A stretch of DNA of 64,000 bases from CAZADA01 sp964526675 (GTDB taxonomy: Bacteria; Pseudomonadota; Alphaproteobacteria; Caulobacterales; Maricaulaceae), in contig CAZGLY010000004.1 in the NCBI GenBank assembly GCA_964526675.1, positions 44,233 to 108,232 of the forward strand, given 5' to 3'. Position numbers and translations under genes: made by a program. Below are positions 16,549-25,233 of this stretch, in pieces. Positions within the stretch are counted from its first letter, which is position 1. Each line of letters starts with the position of its first letter. The notes beneath the pieces were generated by a model. The model saw nothing but the letters and a program-made list of their open reading frames with translations. It did no database searches and was not told the DNA's origin.

Positions 16549-18530
16549 GAAGACGCGGTGGCGGCGGCCGGCGTCGCCGCCGGCCTTTTGCGGCGGGAGG
16601 CCGCGCGCCGTAGATCCGGCGCGAGCGCCTCTTTCGCCAGCCGACGCGCGGCGGTCTCCAGAGACATGACCTCTTGGCGCTTCGCCCCGTCGCCAAAACG
16701 CCGCAGCGCCAACGTTCCGTCCTCAGCCTCTTGCCGGCCGACGACCGCGATCACCGGGACTTTCTGGCCCGAATGCTCGCGCACTTTGTAGTTGATCTTC
16801 TCGTTGCGCAGATCCGTCTCAACCCGCAGGCCGGCCTTAGCCAGACGGGCGGCCGCGTCCTCCGCGTACGCATCCGCGTCGGAGGTGATGGTCGCGACCA
16901 CCACCTGGACCGGCGCCAGCCAGAGCGGAAACGCGCCGGCGTAGTGCTCAATGAGAATGCCGGTGAACCGTTCGAGCGATCCAAACAACGCCCGGTGCAG
17001 CATCACCGGCCGCCGACGCTCGCCATCTTCGCCGATGTAACCCGCGTCGAACCGTTCAGGCAGATTGAAATCCACCTGCAGGGTTCCGCATTGCCAATCG
17101 CGTCCAATCGCGTCGCGCAGCACGAATTCCAGCTTCGGCCCGTAGAACGCGCCCTCGCCCGGGTTCACGCCATAGGGCAAGCCCGTCGCCTCCAGCGCAT
17201 GCATCAACGCGGCTTCGGACTTGTCCCACACCGCGTCATCGCCGATGCGCGCATCCGGGCGGTCGGAGAATTTGATCCGCACGTCCTCGAAGCCGAAGTC
17301 TCGGTAGATGTCGAGAATAAGGTCGACCACCTTGAGGCATTCGTCCTGCAGTTGGTCGGCCGTGCAGAAGATGTGCGCGTCATCTTGGGTGAAATGGCGC
17401 ACGCGCATGAGACCATGCAACGCGCCGGAGGGTTCGTACCGGTGGACCTTGCCAAACTCAGCCATGCGCAGAGGCAGGTCGCGATAAGAACGCTGGCCGT
17501 GATTGTAGACTTGAACGCCGCCGGGGCAGTTCATCGGCTTGAGCGCATACTTACGCTCGTCCGGCATCACCGTCGAGTACATGTTCTCGCCGAACTTTTC
17601 GGCGTGGCCGGAGGTCTCCCACAACCCGTAGTCCAGAAGGTCGGGGGTGTTGATCTCCACATACCCGGCATCGTCTTGGCGCCGGCGCATGTAGCCGATG
17701 AGCATCTGGAACAGCGTCCAGCCCTTCGGATGCCAAAAAACCGAACCCGGCCCCTCCTCCTGGAAGTGAAACAGCTGCATCTGCTTGCCGAGCCGGCGGT
17801 GGTCGCGGCGTTCTGCTTCCTCCAGCCGCTCCAGATACGCCGCCAAGTCTGACGGGTTCGCCCAGGCGGTGCCGTAAATCCGCTGAAGCTGCGCGTTGCG
17901 ATGATCGCCGCGCCAATACGCGCCGGCGAGCTTCATCAGCTTGAAGGCTTTCGGAAGCTTGCCGGTCGAGGGCAGATGAGGGCCCCGACAGAGATCCAGC
18001 CAGTCACCTTGGCGATACACGGTGATCTCGTCGTCCTTAGGCAAGTCGCGAATAAGCTCGGCCTTGTAGTATTCGCCGATGCCTTCAAAGTGCTTAATCG
18101 CGGCGTCGCGCGCCCACACCTCGCGGATCAGCGGCTCATCGCGATCGATGATCTCGGCCATGCGCTTTTCAATCGCGGCGAAGTCTTCGATCGAAAACGG
18201 CTCGTCACGAGCGAAATCATAATAGAAGCCGTCGGCGATCACCGGGCCGATGGTCACCTGGGTCCCCGGAAAGAGCTCCTGGACCGCCTGGGCGAGCACG
18301 TGGGCGGCGTCGTGGCGGATATGCTCCAGCGCCTCGGGATCACGCGCGGTGATCAGCTGGATCGAGGCATCCGCCTCGATTGGCCGGGACACGTCCCACG
18401 CCTCGCCGTTGACCAAAATCACCAGCGCTTTCTTGGCGAGAGACTTCGAGATCGCGGTCGCCACCTCAAGGCCGGTGACGGGCTCGGGAAAGACGCGTTT
18501 AGCGCCGTCGGGAAAGGTCAGCGTGGGCAT
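16545..18530 (-). CDS. thrS: Threonyl-tRNA synthetase
   Basis: Charges tRNA-Thr. 661 residues: an N-terminal TGS domain (MPTLTFPDGAKRVF), an editing domain with HDAAH and DLCRGPHLPSTG, and a class II catalytic core with zinc ligands in KPMNCPGG, RVRHFTQDDAHIF and MLHRALFGSLERF, then an anticodon-binding domain starting at LAPVQVVVATI. About 30 extra residues form a basic Ala/Pro/Arg tail, and the stop overlaps the following ligase gene. ATG 18530 matches the family N-terminus; the frame is open further upstream. Its first 32 bases overlap the end of yidD. Confidence 0.97.
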   Translation of the reverse strand: MPTLTFPDGAKRVFPEPVTGLEVATAISKSLAKKALVILVNGEAWDVSRPIEADASIQLITARDPEALEHIRHDAAHVLAQAVQELFPGTQVTIGPVIADGFYYDFARDEPFSIEDFAAIEKRMAEIIDRDEPLIREVWARDAAIKHFEGIGEYYKAELIRDLPKDDEITVYRQGDWLDLCRGPHLPSTGKLPKAFKLMKLAGAYWRGDHRNAQLQRIYGTAWANPSDLAAYLERLEEAERRDHRRLGKQMQLFHFQEEGPGSVFWHPKGWTLFQMLIGYMRRRQDDAGYVEINTPDLLDYGLWETSGHAEKFGENMYSTVMPDERKYALKPMNCPGGVQVYNHGQRSYRDLPLRMAEFGKVHRYEPSGALHGLMRVRHFTQDDAHIFCTADQLQDECLKVVDLILDIYRDFGFEDVRIKFSDRPDARIGDDAVWDKSEAALMHALEATGLPYGVNPGEGAFYGPKLEFVLRDAIGRDWQCGTLQVDFNLPERFDAGYIGEDGERRRPVMLHRALFGSLERFTGILIEHYAGAFPLWLAPVQVVVATITSDADAYAEDAAARLAKAGLRVETDLRNEKINYKVREHSGQKVPVIAVVGRQEAEDGTLALRRFGDGAKRQEVMSLETAARRLAKEALAPDLRRAASRRKRPAATPAAATASS

Positions 18531-18867
18531 GGTGTCGGGTTTCCACGGATTCGGTTGACAAGGGCTGGTCGGGGCCACGCCAATTCGCCACGATCCAAGG
18601 CCTCCACCACGGAACGGACGCGGCGACAGAATCCGTCGCGGGCGTGGGATCGTAACCGGACGTGCCCCCGGGACGGCAGCGCTGCACACGCGCCAGGGCC
18701 ATCCACGCCCCGAACCACGCGCCATGGCGGCGCACCGCCTCAAGGGCGTAAAGCGAACAACTGGGCTCGTGACGACAGCGCACGCCCGCCATCGCGACCA
18801 ATGGACTGATCACGCGGCGGTAGGCGTGGATCACCGCCAGCAGCATCACTTGAAGCACGCGCGCCAT
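18499..18867 (-). CDS. yidD: Membrane protein insertion efficiency factor YidD
   Basis: A small membrane-associated protein assisting YidC-dependent insertion. The family core is intact: IHAYRRVISPLVAM, RCRHEPSCSLYALEAVRRHG and RVQRCRPGGTSGYDPTP, with three conserved cysteines. 122 residues is longer than the usual 70-90, because a divergent tail of about 45 residues extends past the GYDP motif and overlaps the thrS start by 32 bases. ATG 18867 is chosen by homology. YidD genes normally lie near rpmH/rnpA, so this thrS-linked position is less usual. Confidence 0.93.
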   Translation of the reverse strand: MARVLQVMLLAVIHAYRRVISPLVAMAGVRCRHEPSCSLYALEAVRRHGAWFGAWMALARVQRCRPGGTSGYDPTPATDSVAASVPWWRPWIVANWRGPDQPLSTESVETRHHAHADLSRRR

Positions 18868-18881
18868 GAGCCGCAACTCCA

Positions 18882-18909
18882 AAACGGCTATTGGTTCTAG
18901 CGGCCGTTT
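18882..18909 (-). terminator. Weak hairpin between scaffold gene and yidD
   Basis: AAACGGC (18882-18888) pairs with GCCGTTT (18903-18909) across a 14-base loop. On the minus strand it is followed by only four T residues, so termination is likely partial. Confidence 0.35.
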
Positions 18910-18942
18910 CCGCAACAATAAAGGCCGTTATGGTGCGGCGCG

Positions 18943-19434
18943 TCACGCCTTGGCGGCGGCCGGGCCCACGGGCGGCGTTTGGCCGTCTTCGACACCCGCG
19001 CGCGCGCGCTCAAACGCCGCCGACGCCGCCCGCCACACCAACAGCGCGGAGGCGTGTCGGCGCGGATATCCCCGGATGGGGGCGAGCGTCGGGATCTCCG
19101 CAAAACGCCCCGGAGCCGGCGCTGCGCCCTCGCGGAGAAGCTGGGTCATCGCCTCAAGGCCCGCCGTCACGTCGGCCTGGCTGGCGCCGATGGCGCCGCG
19201 CGCGAACACGCTCGCAGACGCCTGACCGAGAGCGCACGCGTCCACCTCCAGCGCCACGTCGGCGATGCGTCCGTCGTCATCGAGCGTGAGGGCCACGCCC
19301 ACCTCCGACCCGCACACCATGGAGCGTTTGTGGGCCACGCCCACGCCCGGCGCGGCATCATCGTCCGCAAGCGGCGCGATGTGGGGAATGTCCGCCGCCA
19401 AAGCCAGCAGCGCGTTGGGATAGAGATCGTCCAT
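18943..19434 (-). CDS. SufU/NifU-like iron-sulfur scaffold protein
   Basis: A 163-residue U-type scaffold fold. Two of the three usual cysteines are visible: Cys41 in SMVCGSEV and Cys67 in VDACALGQASASVF. The third position, after RGYPRRHASALLVWRA, has no Cys and may use His or leave the site open. This subfamily is widespread in Alphaproteobacteria, and whether it assembles clusters de novo or only binds metal is not established. ATG 19434 is preferred; ATG 19446 would add four residues. It is followed by yidD and thrS on the same strand, with a weak hairpin between. Confidence 0.8.
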   Translation of the reverse strand: MDDLYPNALLALAADIPHIAPLADDDAAPGVGVAHKRSMVCGSEVGVALTLDDDGRIADVALEVDACALGQASASVFARGAIGASQADVTAGLEAMTQLLREGAAPAPGRFAEIPTLAPIRGYPRRHASALLVWRAASAAFERARAGVEDGQTPPVGPAAAKA

Positions 19435-19509
19435 GGCCCGCCACATATGGCGCTCGACGTCGCCAGGGCCAAGCGGACGCCGCCCGCCGGCCTCGCGACG
19501 CGTGCGGCG

Positions 19510-19800
19510 TCACCAATCCAGCGCGTCCAAGTCGTCCTCAACGACATACTCGCGATCCGTCGCGCCGAGCACGCCGGGCGTTTCCGGCAGCGCGTGGGTT
19601 CCGCCGGGGGTCCACACCTCATCCACCTCCACGTCGCGCCAGCCCTCGGCTTGCGCTTGTCCCAGGGCGAGTTGCTCGGCCTGGCCGACATCCGCCGCCG
19701 CACAGCCCAGCGTGATGAAGAACACGCCCCCGTCGTCCTCCGCCTGCAGCAGCACGTTGAACCCCTTCAACGCCCGCGCGTGATCCTGAGAAACCGCCAT
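19510..19800 (-). CDS. Small acidic hypothetical protein
   Basis: A 96-residue soluble acidic protein. Segments such as FNVLLQAEDDGGVFFITLGCAAADVGQAEQLALGQAQ suggest an alpha/beta fold, and the end is rich in Asp (REYVVEDDLDALDW). ATG 19800 is supported by a strong GGAGGTG about seven bases upstream. It lies between the methyltransferase and scaffold genes on the same strand, with short gaps. I do not recognise a family. Confidence 0.72.
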   Translation of the reverse strand: MAVSQDHARALKGFNVLLQAEDDGGVFFITLGCAAADVGQAEQLALGQAQAEGWRDVEVDEVWTPGGTHALPETPGVLGATDREYVVEDDLDALDW

Positions 19801-19862
19801 AGCGACACCTCCGTGCGTGACCCGTACAGATTATGGGCCGACGCGCGCGATCCACAATGGCG

Positions 19863-20735
19863 TCATGCGCCACCGGACGAACCAACGCCCTCGCCGTCGG
19901 GGCGGCGCAACACGGCGACCGCTTGTTCGAAGCTCACGCGGGTGCTGTCGACAATGTCGATGACGTCGAACCACTGAGAGAACATGGCGCGCGCCCAGTC
20001 GTGGGTTTGGAAGCTTGCAAGGCCGTTGCTGCCCTCCCCGCCACGCCGCGGCAGGGCGAAACCGTCCCGCGCCAAGGCCGCCTTGACCCGCGCGTCGCAC
20101 AGCGGGTGGAGCGGATCATGGAACGTCAGCGCCAGCACGCCGCCAGGGCGTGTCACCCGTGCCAGCTCCGCACACCAGGCCCGCTGCGTCTCCGCCCGCA
20201 AATGCGTGAACACCGAAAAGCCGATCACGCCGTCATAGCGAGCCTCCGCGACGGGCAAGGGCGGGCGCAAGCGCGACACGCCGTACGTTCCCGGCAAATG
20301 CCCCTGGCACCAGCGGACCAAGTCCGGATTGATGTCGAAGCCCTCGATCGCCGCGGTCGTGTGACGCGGCCAATGCCGCGCCAACCGTCCGCACCCGCAT
20401 CCGAAGTCCAACACGCGCGTCATGCCGGACAAGGGCGCGCCACGCTCCGCAAAGAGCGCGGCGAGTTCATCCGCGGTCTTGCGGCCTGTGGTCAAAAACG
20501 CGTCCGCTTCGCCATGACCCATCACGAGCACGCGCAAATGCGGGTTCGGAACGGGAACACCGTCGGCGTCGCGCGTCGGCCCCCGCGGCGTGTCCTGGGC
20601 GAGCCACCACTCATAGGCGCGAAAGACCACGGGAACGCGCACCAAGAGCGACGCCACGCGGCGCGCGCGCCGCCAGGGCCAACGCTTACGGGGACGCGAC
20701 CGGCCGCGCGCCATCCGCTTCAACGCCGCCAACAC
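19863..20735 (-). CDS. Class I SAM-dependent methyltransferase
   Basis: A 290-residue methyltransferase. The SAM-binding motif I is VLDFGCGCGRLARHW, the acidic residue of motif II lies in IEGFDINPDLVRWCQ, and post-motif segments include FSVFTHLRAETQRAWCAEL and RPGGVLALTFHD. The N-terminal 60 residues are very basic (Arg-rich), then EWWLAQ and a substrate region. GTG 20735 begins one base after the cysS stop, so it is read with cysS; ATG 20711 is a shorter option. The substrate is unknown; related proteins often modify sugars, lipids or small metabolites. Confidence 0.87.
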   Translation of the reverse strand: MLAALKRMARGRSRPRKRWPWRRARRVASLLVRVPVVFRAYEWWLAQDTPRGPTRDADGVPVPNPHLRVLVMGHGEADAFLTTGRKTADELAALFAERGAPLSGMTRVLDFGCGCGRLARHWPRHTTAAIEGFDINPDLVRWCQGHLPGTYGVSRLRPPLPVAEARYDGVIGFSVFTHLRAETQRAWCAELARVTRPGGVLALTFHDPLHPLCDARVKAALARDGFALPRRGGEGSNGLASFQTHDWARAMFSQWFDVIDIVDSTRVSFEQAVAVLRRPDGEGVGSSGGA

Positions 20736-20736
20736 G

Positions 20737-22149
20737 TCACGCCCGCCGCCAGGTCGACCCGCCCGGCCCGTCTTCGATCACCACCCCGGCCGCGGTCAGT
20801 TCGTCGCGGATGCGGTCGGCCTCGGCAAAGTCTTTGGCTCTCCGCGCCGCCTGGCGTTGGATCAGCAGGTCATCGATCGCGTGAGCGCCAAGCCCGTCCT
20901 CCGCGTCATCGCCGGCCGCACCCTGAAACCACGTCGCGGGATCGTGCGTGAGCAGACCCAACATCGCCCCGGCCTCCATCAACGCCGCCCGCGCCGCCGC
21001 GCGGGGAGCCTCGCCCAACGCCTTGCTGTTCAGCGCCGCGCGCAAACCGGCCATGGCCGCGAACGCCTGGGGCGTGTTGAGGTCGTCCTCCAGCGCCGCG
21101 ATCACCCCGGCGAGACGATCGCGCACCTCTGCGGCGTCGGGCGTCACGGCCGCAAGGTCCTGGCTCTTCCACAGGGCGTCATACCAGCCGTCCAAGGTGG
21201 CTTTGGATCGGTTCAAGAGGTCATCCGTCCAATCGAGAGGCTGGCGGTAGTGCGCCGACAGCAACGCAAACCGCAACACCTCGCCCGGCCATTGCTCAAG
21301 GAGCCCGTGCACCAACTTCACATTGCCCAAGGACTTCGACATCTTTTCGGAGTCCATGGTCAAAAAGCCATTGTGCATCCAGTAGTTCGCCAACGGCGCG
21401 CCGCTGTTGGCGCACGTGCTTTGGGCGATCTCATTCTCATGATGGGGAAAGACCAGGTCCTGACCGCCGCCATGGATGTCGATGGTCTCGCCCAACACCT
21501 CGCGGATCATGGCCGAGCACTCCACATGCCAGCCCGGTCGCCCCGGTCCCCAAGGGCTCTCCCAAGCCGGCTCGCCATCCTTCGCGGGCTTCCACAGCAC
21601 GAAGTCCCCGGGATCCTTCTTGTACGGCGCCACCTCGACCCGCGCCCCGGCGAGCATGTCATCCCGCGATCGGTTGGAGAGCGCGCCATAGCGCTCATAG
21701 GACGCCACGTGGAACAGCACATGCCCTTCCGCAGCGTACGCGTGCCCGCCCGCGATGAGCGTCTTCATGAGCGCGATCATATGCGCGATGTGATCGGTGG
21801 CGTGCGGCTCCACGCTCGGCGCGAGGGCGCCCAGCGACGCCATGTCCTCCCGGTAGATCTGAGTGAACTTTTCCGTGATCCGCCCAATGGGCTCGCCCGT
21901 CTCCGCGGCGGCGGTGATGATCTTGTCGTCCACATCCGTGATGTTGCGGGCGTAGACGACCGCGTCGTCGCCATAGGTGCGCCGCAACAGGCGAAACAGC
22001 ACGTCAAACACCACCGGCGGGCGCGCGTTGCCGATGTGGGCGTAGTTGTAGACCGTCGGCCCGCACACATAGAGCGTCACACGCTTGGGATCTTGCGGCT
22101 CAAACGGCCGTTTTGCGCGCGCGCTGGTGTCGTAAAGCGTCAGGCTCAT
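20737..22149 (-). CDS. cysS: Cysteinyl-tRNA synthetase
   Basis: Charges tRNA-Cys. 470 residues, class I. The HIGH-type motif is in VCGPTVYNYAHIGNARP, with the first zinc Cys just before it; further zinc ligands lie in PGWHVECSAM and FPHHENEIAQS; KMSKSLGN is the KMSKS loop. The C-terminal helical domain ends EADRIRDELTAAGVVIEDGPGG. ATG 22149 fits the conserved MSLTLYDT start. It heads a unit that runs on into the methyltransferase. Upstream it faces folE and its leader. Confidence 0.97.
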   Translation of the reverse strand: MSLTLYDTSARAKRPFEPQDPKRVTLYVCGPTVYNYAHIGNARPPVVFDVLFRLLRRTYGDDAVVYARNITDVDDKIITAAAETGEPIGRITEKFTQIYREDMASLGALAPSVEPHATDHIAHMIALMKTLIAGGHAYAAEGHVLFHVASYERYGALSNRSRDDMLAGARVEVAPYKKDPGDFVLWKPAKDGEPAWESPWGPGRPGWHVECSAMIREVLGETIDIHGGGQDLVFPHHENEIAQSTCANSGAPLANYWMHNGFLTMDSEKMSKSLGNVKLVHGLLEQWPGEVLRFALLSAHYRQPLDWTDDLLNRSKATLDGWYDALWKSQDLAAVTPDAAEVRDRLAGVIAALEDDLNTPQAFAAMAGLRAALNSKALGEAPRAAARAALMEAGAMLGLLTHDPATWFQGAAGDDAEDGLGAHAIDDLLIQRQAARRAKDFAEADRIRDELTAAGVVIEDGPGGSTWRRA

Positions 22150-22272
22150 CCGTGATCTCACCATCCGGTCCGGCGGGTCCGCTCCCGCTGGACCGCCCCG
22201 TATACTGCGACGACGCGCGGCGGGCCAACGCCGCATCTGCGACGAAGGCGCCCTGGACAAGCGCTATGGCGC

Positions 22273-22365
22273 GCCTACCTAGTAGAGGCACGTCAACTGG
22301 GCGGGCGTTAAGTCCGGACGCAAGTCTGGCGCAACCGTCGGCCCCCTGGGACTTCAGGGGTTTTT
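22273..22365 (+). promoter_or_regulatory. Candidate THF-II (folE motif) riboswitch leader with terminator
   Basis: The folE leader folds on paper into a small hairpin (CTAC-CTA-GTAG, 22275-22285) and a long bulged hairpin at 22300-22339: GGCGG/CCGTC, an AA bulge, GCG/CGC, a six-base TTAAGT bulge, then CCGGAC/GTCTGG with a GCAA tetraloop. Three bases later an intrinsic terminator abuts the start codon. The folE RNA motif, validated as the second class of tetrahydrofolate riboswitch, is known upstream of folE in Alphaproteobacteria. Position and architecture fit; I could not align it to the covariance model. Confidence 0.6.
22343..22365 (+). terminator. Terminator/SD-masking hairpin directly before folE
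   Basis: CCCCTG (22343-22348), a six-base loop, CAGGGG (22355-22360), then TTTTT, ending three bases before the folE ATG. The 3' arm is also the only plausible ribosome-binding sequence, so the hairpin could block both transcription and translation. Confidence 0.8.
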
Positions 22366-22368
22366 CCC

Positions 22369-23037
22369 ATGACTGAAACAAAAGCCGTCCAACCCGCGTC
22401 GCAGGCGCGTAAATCGCGCGCCCCGAAAGTGAATGGTGCGCGCAGCGACAACGCCCCTCTGGCTGACACGTCGCGCCCGAGCCGCGACGAGGCCCTGGCC
22501 GCGGTGCGGACCCTGCTCGCGTGGACCGGCGACGATCCGACCCGGGAGGGTTTGCTTGACACGCCTAAGCGCGTTGTCGACGCGTTCGCCGAGTGGTTTT
22601 CCGGCTACGAGGCCGACCCGACGAAGGAACTGTCGCGGACCTTCGAGGACGTGTCGGGCTATGACGACATCGTCATGCTGCGCGACATCGATGTGGAGAG
22701 CCATTGCGAACACCACATGGCGCCCTTTATCGGCAAAGCGCATGTGGCGTACATGCCCAGCGACCGGGTGGTCGGGATCTCCAAAATCGCGCGGGTGGTG
22801 GAGATCTTCGCCAAACGTCTCCAAACGCAAGAGACGATGACCGCCCAGATCGCCGACGCCATTAGCGGTGCGTTGGATCCTCGCGGCGTGGCGGTCTACA
22901 TCGACGCGATCCATCAGTGCATGACGACGCGCGGCGTGCACCACCCGAACGTGTCCACGATCACCACGCGCTTCACCGGGGTGTTTCGCGACTCCACGGA
23001 GCTGCGGGAGCGTTTCCTGCGCCTCGCCCAGGGCTAA
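22369..23037 (+). CDS. folE: GTP cyclohydrolase I
   Basis: Converts GTP to 7,8-dihydroneopterin triphosphate, the first step of tetrahydrofolate (and possibly queuosine) synthesis. 222 residues; the first 35 are a variable tail. Zinc ligands are Cys113 (ESHCEHHMAP, with His116) and Cys184 (IHQCMTTRGV). VVGISKIARVVEIFAKRLQTQE is the conserved helical core, and the end LRERFLRLAQG is usual. The start codon lies three bases after a terminator T-tract, so expression is probably controlled through the leader, by tetrahydrofolate if the riboswitch call is right. Confidence 0.97.
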   Translation: MTETKAVQPASQARKSRAPKVNGARSDNAPLADTSRPSRDEALAAVRTLLAWTGDDPTREGLLDTPKRVVDAFAEWFSGYEADPTKELSRTFEDVSGYDDIVMLRDIDVESHCEHHMAPFIGKAHVAYMPSDRVVGISKIARVVEIFAKRLQTQETMTAQIADAISGALDPRGVAVYIDAIHQCMTTRGVHHPNVSTITTRFTGVFRDSTELRERFLRLAQG

Positions 23038-23101
23038 GGCGCGCCTCCGCAAACGCCGTCATGCCGGGGACGCGCGCCGTCAGGCGCGCGCTCCTGATGC
23101 G

Positions 23102-23371
23102 TCAGCCATAGCGGAGCTTGGTCGCCAAGATCACCAACGCCATGATGAACGTGATCGCGTTCGCGATCATCACAGGCGCGCTGCCGATCAACAGACCGTA
23201 GAGAAACCACAACGCCACGCCGGTCGTGAACACCACATACATCACCAGCGAAATGGCCGCGGTGTCTCGTTCGCGGATCACTTTGACCGCCTGAGGGAGA
23301 AACGCGGCCGTCGTGCACACCGCCGCCACCGCGCCCAAGAGCTCCGTCAGACCGCTCGCCGCAGCCGTCAT
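23102..23371 (-). CDS. SemiSWEET-type transporter
   Basis: An 89-residue three-helix membrane protein of the SemiSWEET/PQ-loop family, which works as a dimer and moves small sugars or related solutes. The hallmark is AFLPQAVKVIRERDTAAISL, with the PQ motif in helix 1, followed by MYVVFTTGVALWFLYGLLIG and IANAITFIMALVILATKL. ATG 23371 gives the family-typical length; the frame is open further upstream. It is divergent from the DUF1045 gene across a 70-base gap that must hold both promoters. The substrate is unknown. Confidence 0.92.
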   Translation of the reverse strand: MTAAASGLTELLGAVAAVCTTAAFLPQAVKVIRERDTAAISLVMYVVFTTGVALWFLYGLLIGSAPVMIANAITFIMALVILATKLRYG

Positions 23372-23441
23372 GTGTCGTCTCCACGTCAAACAGCCGGGCG
23401 CATCTTGCGGAGATCGCCTCAACCGACAAGCATGTTCCGCG

Positions 23442-24170
23442 ATGTCTGCATCACCCGTTGCGTCCCCCACGCCCGTCGCCGACGCGCGCTACGCGGTGTA
23501 TCTGGCGTTCGCGCCTGATCATCCGCTGCAAAGACGGGCGTCCGCCTGGCTCGGCCGCGACGCCGACACCGGCGCGCCGTTGTCCCAGCCGTCCCTCCCC
23601 GAGGTGTCCGAGGCGGAGACCGCAGCCTTGACGCGGGCGCCGCGGCGCTACGGTTTTCACGGCACGTTGCGCGCGCCCTTCACGCCCCGCGGCCCCGAGC
23701 GCGCCGTGTTCGAGGCCGCTCAAACAATCGCCGCCGGGCGCGCGCCGTTTCCGGTGCGCCTCCAGGTCGCGGCGCCGCGGAACGCCTTGGGCCCGTTCGG
23801 CGCGCTCACCTTGGCCGCGCCGTCACCCGATCTGCAGGCGCTCCACGAGGCGGCGCTCGAGGCTATGGAGCCCGTGCGCGGACCGCTGTCGCTGCGAGAC
23901 ACAGTGCGCTACGCGGCCATTGACCCACTCGGCGCGGCCCATGTGGCGCGCTGGGGCTACGCTCCGGTGCGGGAGCGGTTCCACTTCCACATGACCCTGA
24001 CCGGCTATCTGCGGGAGGCGCCCGCCCGCGCGCGCGTACTCACGGCGCTGAGCCGCCACTTCGAGGACCTCCTGGCCGCGCCGGTGGCGGTGGACAGCGT
24101 CGCGGTGTTCCACCAGCCCAACCGCGCCACGCCGTTCACCGTGGCGCGTCGGTTCCCCTTCACAGGCTAA
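23442..24170 (+). CDS. DUF1045 protein, 2H phosphoesterase-like
   Basis: A 242-residue soluble protein with the two His-x-Thr/Ser signatures of the 2H phosphoesterase superfamily: FHGTLRAPF and FHMTLTGYL. The family, often labelled phosphonate metabolism protein, is linked in other genomes to phn genes, where it may open a cyclic phosphate. No phn gene is near, so a role in phosphonate use is not supported here. ATG 23442 is chosen because YAVYLAFAPDHPLQ is the conserved beginning. It converges on the reductase gene with a nine-base gap. Confidence 0.88.
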   Translation: MSASPVASPTPVADARYAVYLAFAPDHPLQRRASAWLGRDADTGAPLSQPSLPEVSEAETAALTRAPRRYGFHGTLRAPFTPRGPERAVFEAAQTIAAGRAPFPVRLQVAAPRNALGPFGALTLAAPSPDLQALHEAALEAMEPVRGPLSLRDTVRYAAIDPLGAAHVARWGYAPVRERFHFHMTLTGYLREAPARARVLTALSRHFEDLLAAPVAVDSVAVFHQPNRATPFTVARRFPFTG

Positions 24171-24179
24171 CCCGAACGG

Positions 24180-24986
24180 TCAGCCCACAAAGGCGCGCTC
24201 AACCACATAGGCGTTCGGCGCGGCGTTTGAGCCTTCCACAAAGCCGCGCGCCTCCAGCAAATCCTTGGTGTCCTTGATGAAGGGCATGGAGCCGCACAGC
24301 ATCACCCGGTCGGTCTCCGGATTGAGCGGCGGCACGCCCAGCGTCTCAAACAGCTGGCCCGTGTCGATCAGCGTCGTGATGCGTCCCGTCAGCATGTCGC
24401 CAACCGGCGCTTCGCGCGTGACGCTCTTCACATGGACGAGCTTTTCGCTCGCCTCCTCGCCGACCAACGGATCGACCTTCGCCGCGGCCACAATGTCGTC
24501 CCCATACGCCAGCTCCGCGACGTCGCGGCAGGTGTGGGTGAGGATCACCTGGTCGTAATCCTCATACACCTCTGGGTCGCGGATCAGGCTCGCGAACGGG
24601 GCGATCCCCGTGCCGGTCGAGATCATGTAGAGCCGCGCGCCGGGCGTGAGGGCGTCGAGCACCAACGTGCCCACGGTTTTGCGTCCCAGCAGGACCGTGT
24701 CGCCTTCCGCGATGTTTTGCAGCCGCGAGGTCAGCGGCCCGTCCTGCACCTTGATCGAGTAGAAATCCAAGCCCTCGTCATAGTGCGGGCTCGCCACCGA
24801 ATAGGCGCGCAGAAGCGGTTTGCCGTCGACCTCCAAGCCCAGCATCACAAACTCGCCCGAGCGAAAGCGGAACGTGTCCGGCCGGGTGAGGCGGAACCGA
24901 AACAGCCGATCGGTGTAATGCTGCACCGACAACACGGTTTCGTGGGTCGGCGCGTTGGGGGACACGCGGTCTTCATCCTTAGGCAC
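24180..24986 (-). CDS. fpr: Ferredoxin--NADP(+) reductase
   Basis: An FAD enzyme exchanging electrons between NADPH and ferredoxin/flavodoxin, in redox balance and stress. 268 residues: FAD-binding RAYSVASPHY, the NADP site STGTGIAPFASLIRDPE, VMLCGSMPF, and a C-terminal VERAFVG typical of bacterial subclass I FprA. GTG 24986 has GGAGAA just upstream. It could supply electrons to Bfd or to one of the Rieske proteins in this window, but no linkage shows that. Confidence 0.95.
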   Translation of the reverse strand: MPKDEDRVSPNAPTHETVLSVQHYTDRLFRFRLTRPDTFRFRSGEFVMLGLEVDGKPLLRAYSVASPHYDEGLDFYSIKVQDGPLTSRLQNIAEGDTVLLGRKTVGTLVLDALTPGARLYMISTGTGIAPFASLIRDPEVYEDYDQVILTHTCRDVAELAYGDDIVAAAKVDPLVGEEASEKLVHVKSVTREAPVGDMLTGRITTLIDTGQLFETLGVPPLNPETDRVMLCGSMPFIKDTKDLLEARGFVEGSNAAPNAYVVERAFVG

Positions 24987-25233
24987 GGCTTCTCCTTGCA
25001 GCGCGGACGCAGGCGGGCGCGGCTTCAGCCGCGAGCGCGAAAGCGGATCGGCCGTTATGTAGGCCCCACGCCGCGAAATGCATAGCGTCCCAACGCCGCG
25101 TCGCCGCACCGCCCCACGTCCGCACTGGCCTTAACCACAAAGATCAAGTGGTGTTTTCGCTTAAGACTTCTTTCACGCGCACAATCGTAACGAAGAAAAA
25201 CCGGGCTGAGGGTCAAGTATTTGAGGCGTAAAA

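Noticed and set aside
15541..16791. 416-codon plus frame opposite the O-antigen ligase gene
   Set aside because: Arg/His-rich shadow; the minus strand encodes clear membrane helices and Wzy_C motifs.
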